Shown here piece by piece: positions 60,906-64,000 of a DNA stretch of 64,000 bases (its first letter is position 1; the number at the start of each line of letters is the position of its first letter). The notes beneath the pieces are model-generated. The model was not told the DNA's origin. It worked only from the letters and a program-made list of their open reading frames with translations, and made no database searches. Position numbers and translations under genes: made by a program. The DNA is from Domibacillus sp. PGB-M46. GTDB taxonomy: Bacteria > Bacillota > Bacilli > Bacillales > Domibacillaceae. The DNA lies in assembly GCF_022668875.1 (NCBI RefSeq), contig NZ_JAKGCR010000003.1, positions 248,001 through 312,000 of the forward strand, read 5' to 3'.

Positions 60906-61320
60906 CACTCAATGTCAATATGACTTTGGGAGCTGGCTGCTGAAGCTAAGATGAAGCAAAAGCGAAAGCAGTCCATGCAAGCTCGACGGACATCAGCGGC
61001 ATCAGCAGCGGTATTCTTGAACGCACAGCTGATGATACTTATGACTTCGAGACTGGCTGCTGGAGTCAAGATGAAGCAAAAGTGGAACTGGCCTGTCTGG
61101 GCTCACACAGCACAAATTGGGAACTGACATTCAAATGTTCTGATTGTTGAAACCTAATACTAAAAAGGACGTCTCTATTTCAAAAGAGCGTCCTTTTTTC
61201 ATGGTCAAAAACGGATATTCATTGCCCATACTTTCCTAAATATATGGTAAAATAGATATTTGGAGCAAAAAAGCTACTTTCATATAAGCATAGATAAAGC
61301 ATATTCAGGGGGAATAAAGC
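60906..61320 (+). repeat. spoIIID-mbl spacer with degenerate 120 bp-period duplication
   Basis: No intact gene is seen in these 415 nt. A ~65 bp segment at 60919-60984 recurs at 61039-61104 (offset 120): both read ATGACTT, GGCTGCTG, AAGATGAAGCAAAAG. A shorter match to the spoIIID 3' end is CAAAAGTGGAAGCGGTCTG at 60882. Copy 1 is in the spoIIID frame after its stop. A terminator follows at 61162-61199, and then an AT-rich mbl promoter region. Confidence 0.6.
61162..61199 (+). terminator. Terminator upstream of mbl
   Basis: AAAAAGGACG-T-CTCT pairs with AGAG-CGTCCTTTTT around ATTTCAAA. Confidence 0.85.
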
Positions 61321-62325
61321 ATGTTATCAAGGGATATCGGAATTGATCTTGGCACAGCTAACGTTTTGATTCACGTAAAAGGACAAGGGATCGTCCTAAA
61401 CGAGCCATCTGTTGTCGCACTGGACCGAAGCACAAATAAAGTGCTTGCAGTAGGAGAAGAAGCTTATCAAATGGTCGGCCGGACACCGGGCAATATCGTA
61501 GCGATTCGTCCGCTTCGCGATGGAGTCATTGCCGATTTTGATGTAACGGAATCGATGCTGAAGCACTTTATTAATAAACTAAATGTAAAAGGCTTTCTAT
61601 CAAAGCCGCGTATTTTAATTTGCTGCCCGACGCAAATTACGGCAGTAGAGCAAAAAGCCATTCGTGAAGCAGCAGAAAAAAGCGGGGGAAAAACTGTTTA
61701 TCTGGAAGAAGAACCGAAGGTGGCGGCTGTTGGCGCCGGCATGGATATTTTTGAGCCGAGCGGGAACATGGTAATCGATATCGGCGGCGGTACGACGGAC
61801 GTAGCAGTTTTGTCGCTGGGTGCGATCGTTACAGCTGAATCGATTAAAGTGGCTGGCAACACATTTGACGCTGACATTATGAACTATGTGAAAAAGCAGT
61901 ACAAGCTCTTGATTGGTGAGCGGACAGCAGAAGCGATTAAAATCAACGTCGGAACGGTATATCCAGGTTCGCGTAGTGAAGAAATGGAAATTCGCGGGCG
62001 TGACATTATGACAGGACTGCCGAAAATTTTAACGATTACTTCTACAGAAATTGAAGGGGCATTGCGTGAATCTGTTACGCAAATTGTCCAGGCCTCTAAA
62101 AATGTGCTTGAGCAGACACCTCCTGAATTGTCTGCTGATATTATCGACCGCGGTGTGATGCTGACAGGCGGCGGAGCCCTTTTGCACGGCATCGACCAAT
62201 TAATGGCGGACGAATTAAAGGTACCAGTATTTGTGGCTGAGAATCCAATGGACTGTGTAGCCATCGGCACAGGTGTTATGCTTGAGAGCATGGACCGGAT
62301 TTCTTCCAAAAAAAGAAAAATATGA
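61321..62325 (+). CDS. mbl: MreB-like cell-shape protein Mbl
   Basis: Mbl is an actin homolog that guides cylindrical wall synthesis with the Rod complex. The 334-residue protein has phosphate-1 IGIDLGTANVLIHVKGQG, phosphate-2 VIDIGGGTTDVAVLSLG and the adenosine motif RGVMLTGGGALLHGI. The C-terminus carries a basic tail (SSKKRKI). The start ATG 61321 follows CAGGGGGAA. Its position between spoIIID and flhO identifies Mbl rather than MreB or MreBH. Confidence 0.95.
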   Translation: MLSRDIGIDLGTANVLIHVKGQGIVLNEPSVVALDRSTNKVLAVGEEAYQMVGRTPGNIVAIRPLRDGVIADFDVTESMLKHFINKLNVKGFLSKPRILICCPTQITAVEQKAIREAAEKSGGKTVYLEEEPKVAAVGAGMDIFEPSGNMVIDIGGGTTDVAVLSLGAIVTAESIKVAGNTFDADIMNYVKKQYKLLIGERTAEAIKINVGTVYPGSRSEEMEIRGRDIMTGLPKILTITSTEIEGALRESVTQIVQASKNVLEQTPPELSADIIDRGVMLTGGGALLHGIDQLMADELKVPVFVAENPMDCVAIGTGVMLESMDRISSKKRKI

Positions 62326-62327
62326 AC

Positions 62328-62362
62328 AAATAAAGCTGCTTTTTATAAGCAGCTTTATTTAT
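62328..62362 (+). terminator. mbl terminator
   Basis: AAATAAAGCTGCTT pairs with AAGCAGCTTTATTT around TTTAT. Confidence 0.88.
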
Positions 62363-62466
62363 TTTCCCTCAAACTGTCTATTTTTCTTATTATTTTCTGT
62401 TAATGCAGGAGGTGCCATTGTATAATGAAGACGGCATCTATTGCTAAAAAAATTGAGGTGAAAAAG

Positions 62467-63267
62467 TTGTTTAAAGGGTTTTACACTGCTGCCTCAGGCA
62501 TGATTGCCCAGCAGCGGCGCACTGAAATTTTAACGAACAACATGTCAAATGCGAACACACCGGGCTACAAAGCAGACCAGACGAGTGTAAGAGCTTTTCC
62601 GGAAATGCTTTTAAAGCGGATGGATAAAACATCTATACCGGTCGAAAATAAATTAAATGTGCCGCTTGAGCCGCAAATTGGCGCGCTCAATACTGGCGTC
62701 TACTTACAAGAAACAATGCCAAATTTCCGTCAGGGTGACGTTCGGGAAACAGGACTGAAAACAGATCTTGCTTTGCAGGGAGAGTCTGTTTTCTTTGCCG
62801 TCCAAAACGGGGCCGGTGAACCGCGCTATACAAGAAATGGAAACTTCACACTGGATTTGGAAGGATACTTAACAACAGCCTCCGGGTTCTACGTACAAGA
62901 TACAGAAGGACGCCGTATTCAGCTGTCTTCTGATCAATTTGAGGTAGACAGCTCAGGCCGAATCACGGAAAATGGACAGCGGGTAGCACAAATCGGTGTT
63001 GCCTATGCCGAAAACCCAAATGATTTAATGAAAGAGGGAGACGGCCTGTACCGGATTGACGGAGCAGCTCTTCCAAATGCGTTCGAGAACGAGGATGCCG
63101 TGTTTTCTATTCAGCAGGCGGCTCTAGAAGGATCAAATACGGATACAGCTCGAACGATGACCGATATGATGACAGCTTACCGTTCATTTGAAGCAAACCA
63201 GAAGGTGCTGGCTGCTTACGACCGCAGCATGGAAAAAGCGGCGAACGAAATCGGGCGCGTAACGTAA
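62467..63267 (+). CDS. flhO: Flagellar basal-body rod protein FlhO
   Basis: FlhO is a distal-rod/hook-basal-body protein of the FlgF/FlgG family. The 266-residue product begins FKGFYTAASGMIAQQRRTEILTNNMSNANTPGYKAD, the axial-protein N-terminal signature. It ends in EGSNTDTARTMTDMMTAYRSFEANQKVLAAYDRSMEKAANEIGRV. The start is TTG 62467 after GAGGTGAAA; the ATG 14 codons upstream lacks such a site. flhP follows after 13 nt. Confidence 0.92.
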   Translation: MFKGFYTAASGMIAQQRRTEILTNNMSNANTPGYKADQTSVRAFPEMLLKRMDKTSIPVENKLNVPLEPQIGALNTGVYLQETMPNFRQGDVRETGLKTDLALQGESVFFAVQNGAGEPRYTRNGNFTLDLEGYLTTASGFYVQDTEGRRIQLSSDQFEVDSSGRITENGQRVAQIGVAYAENPNDLMKEGDGLYRIDGAALPNAFENEDAVFSIQQAALEGSNTDTARTMTDMMTAYRSFEANQKVLAAYDRSMEKAANEIGRVT

Positions 63268-63280
63268 AGGAGAACGCAGA

Positions 63281-64000
63281 ATGAACAGAACTATGATCAA
63301 TGCGGTGAATACGATGTCACAGCTTCAAAAAAAGATGGACGTAACGAGCAATAACATCGCGAACATCAATACAGCAGGATACAAACGAAGCGAAGCCACG
63401 TTTGCCGATTTGATTCATCAGCAGGCCAATAATATGGAACCTCAAAGCGAAGACGCAGGAAGACTGACGCCACCTGGCCTCCGTCTTGGGGTCGGTGCCC
63501 GGATGGCGCAGGCGCAGATGGTTGGAACGCAGGGCACGCTGCAGCAGACAGGGCGCACATTGGATATGGCCCTATCCAAGCCGAATCAGTTTTTTAAAGT
63601 GCTGGTAGAGGATGAGCAGGGCAACAACCGCGTACATTACACACGAGACGGCTCGCTTTCTGTGACCCCGGCTGGCGGAGGCAATGTGATGCTCGTTACC
63701 TCGGAAGGATATCCCGTGCTTGATGAACGGGATAACCCGATTGTGCTGCCTGAGGATGAAATGGAAAACCAGGCAGGGGCCCTGGTTGGGCTCGTTCAAG
63801 TAGACAAGCCGCAATTTTTAGAGAGGGCGTCCCAAAATCTGCTTGTGCTGCCGGAGAACCCGGCCACAGCCGAAAATCAAATTCTGCGTAATTTGAATGC
63901 GGCTGAGCGCCAGCAGGCGGGTATTCAAACAGGGGCCCTTGAAATGTCCAATGTTGACTTTTCAAAGGAAATGAGCGACCTGATGATTTCCCAGCGCTCT
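63281..64000 (+). CDS. flhP: Flagellar basal-body rod protein FlhP, 3' truncated by window edge
   Basis: The second FlgF/FlgG-like rod protein begins at ATG 63281 after AAAGGAGAA. It reads MNRTMINAVNTMSQLQ, then MDVTSNNIANINTAGYKRSEATF and GTLQQTGRTLDMALSKPNQFFKV. The visible 240 codons are open to the last base and end in SNVDFSKEMSDLMISQRS, close to the family C-terminal helix, so only a few tens of residues are missing. It is the partner of flhO in an operon. Confidence 0.92.
   Translation, partial: MNRTMINAVNTMSQLQKKMDVTSNNIANINTAGYKRSEATFADLIHQQANNMEPQSEDAGRLTPPGLRLGVGARMAQAQMVGTQGTLQQTGRTLDMALSKPNQFFKVLVEDEQGNNRVHYTRDGSLSVTPAGGGNVMLVTSEGYPVLDERDNPIVLPEDEMENQAGALVGLVQVDKPQFLERASQNLLVLPENPATAENQILRNLNAAERQQAGIQTGALEMSNVDFSKEMSDLMISQRS

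Overview
This 64 kb window is a chromosomal segment of a low-to-mid GC, endospore-forming Firmicute of the family Bacillaceae. The evidence is the gene content: bacillithiol deacetylase, hemQ, lipL, gerQ, rsfA, pbpG, spo0F, spoIIR, spoIID, spoIIQ, spoIIID, rpoE (delta), glpX and mbl. The gene order follows, largely collinearly, the region of the Bacillus subtilis chromosome from ung/ywd through speE-speB, argS, pyrG, rho, prfA, glyA and the atp operon to mbl-flhO-flhP. That part of the B. subtilis map lies on the left arm near the origin, and a parS site and a DnaA-box cluster seen here fit such a position. I cannot name the genus. Protein-level divergence, an atpZ gene and an unusual tdk show it is not B. 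subtilis itself.

Layout. 1-5.2 kb: HAD phosphatase (5' truncated), ilvA, the yojF-bshB2 pair, a nitroreductase, pdxK and a sigma-B type stress protein. 5.3-10.9 kb: ung, a small Cys protein preceded by parS, ywdI, ywdK, gerQ next to a broken cwlJ, hemQ, lipL, rsfA and ywzC. 11-20 kb: ywfO, ywhC, ywhD, pbpG, speE-speB, ywiB-argS. 20-27 kb: a fatty-acid/acyl-CoA catabolic operon (fadF, mmgB, two acyl-CoA dehydrogenases, TetR regulator) and a stress protein. 27-42 kb: rpoE, pyrG with its attenuator leader, ywjG, spo0F, fbaA, tal, murAB, glpX, rho, rpmE, tdk, prfA, prmC, spoIIR, ywlC. 42-48.5 kb: mntP, ywlE, a chemoreceptor, rpiB, ywlG, glyA, upp, mnaA. 48.7-56.2 kb: the atpZ-I-B-E-F-H-A-G-D-C operon. 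56.3-64 kb: ywzB, murAA, spoIID, a VanZ protein, spoIIQ, spoIIID, mbl, flhO, and flhP running off the end.

The coding genes are mostly housekeeping; no prophage, insertion sequence, CRISPR array, restriction system, tRNA or rRNA was seen. The more unusual material is noncoding or degenerate. (i) Five copies of a two-hairpin element with RUCCU-type terminal loops (two tandem before spo0F, two tandem inverted after fbaA, one inverted before speE) resemble the Bacillaceae-1 RNA motif. (ii) A different ~125 bp element, present twice at the 3' ends of convergent operons, has a 3' stem supported by a compensatory base change. (iii) A structured ~320 nt spacer lies inside the atp operon between atpE and atpF. 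(iv) cwlJ carries two frame-breaking lesions beside an intact gerQ. (v) One acyl-CoA dehydrogenase lacks the RRQFG region. (vi) The tdk locus holds a thymidine kinase of the E. coli/Lactobacillales type. (vii) A degenerate 120 bp-period duplication follows spoIIID.

Regulatory reading is informative: canonical sigma-B promoters precede both stress proteins, good sigma-F promoters precede spoIIR, rsfA and spoIIQ, a sigma-E promoter precedes spoIIID, a sigma-H promoter with an overlapping Spo0A box precedes spo0F, and a dyad sits inside the fadF promoter. These are consensus matches read by eye; no promoter has been tested and no database search was run.
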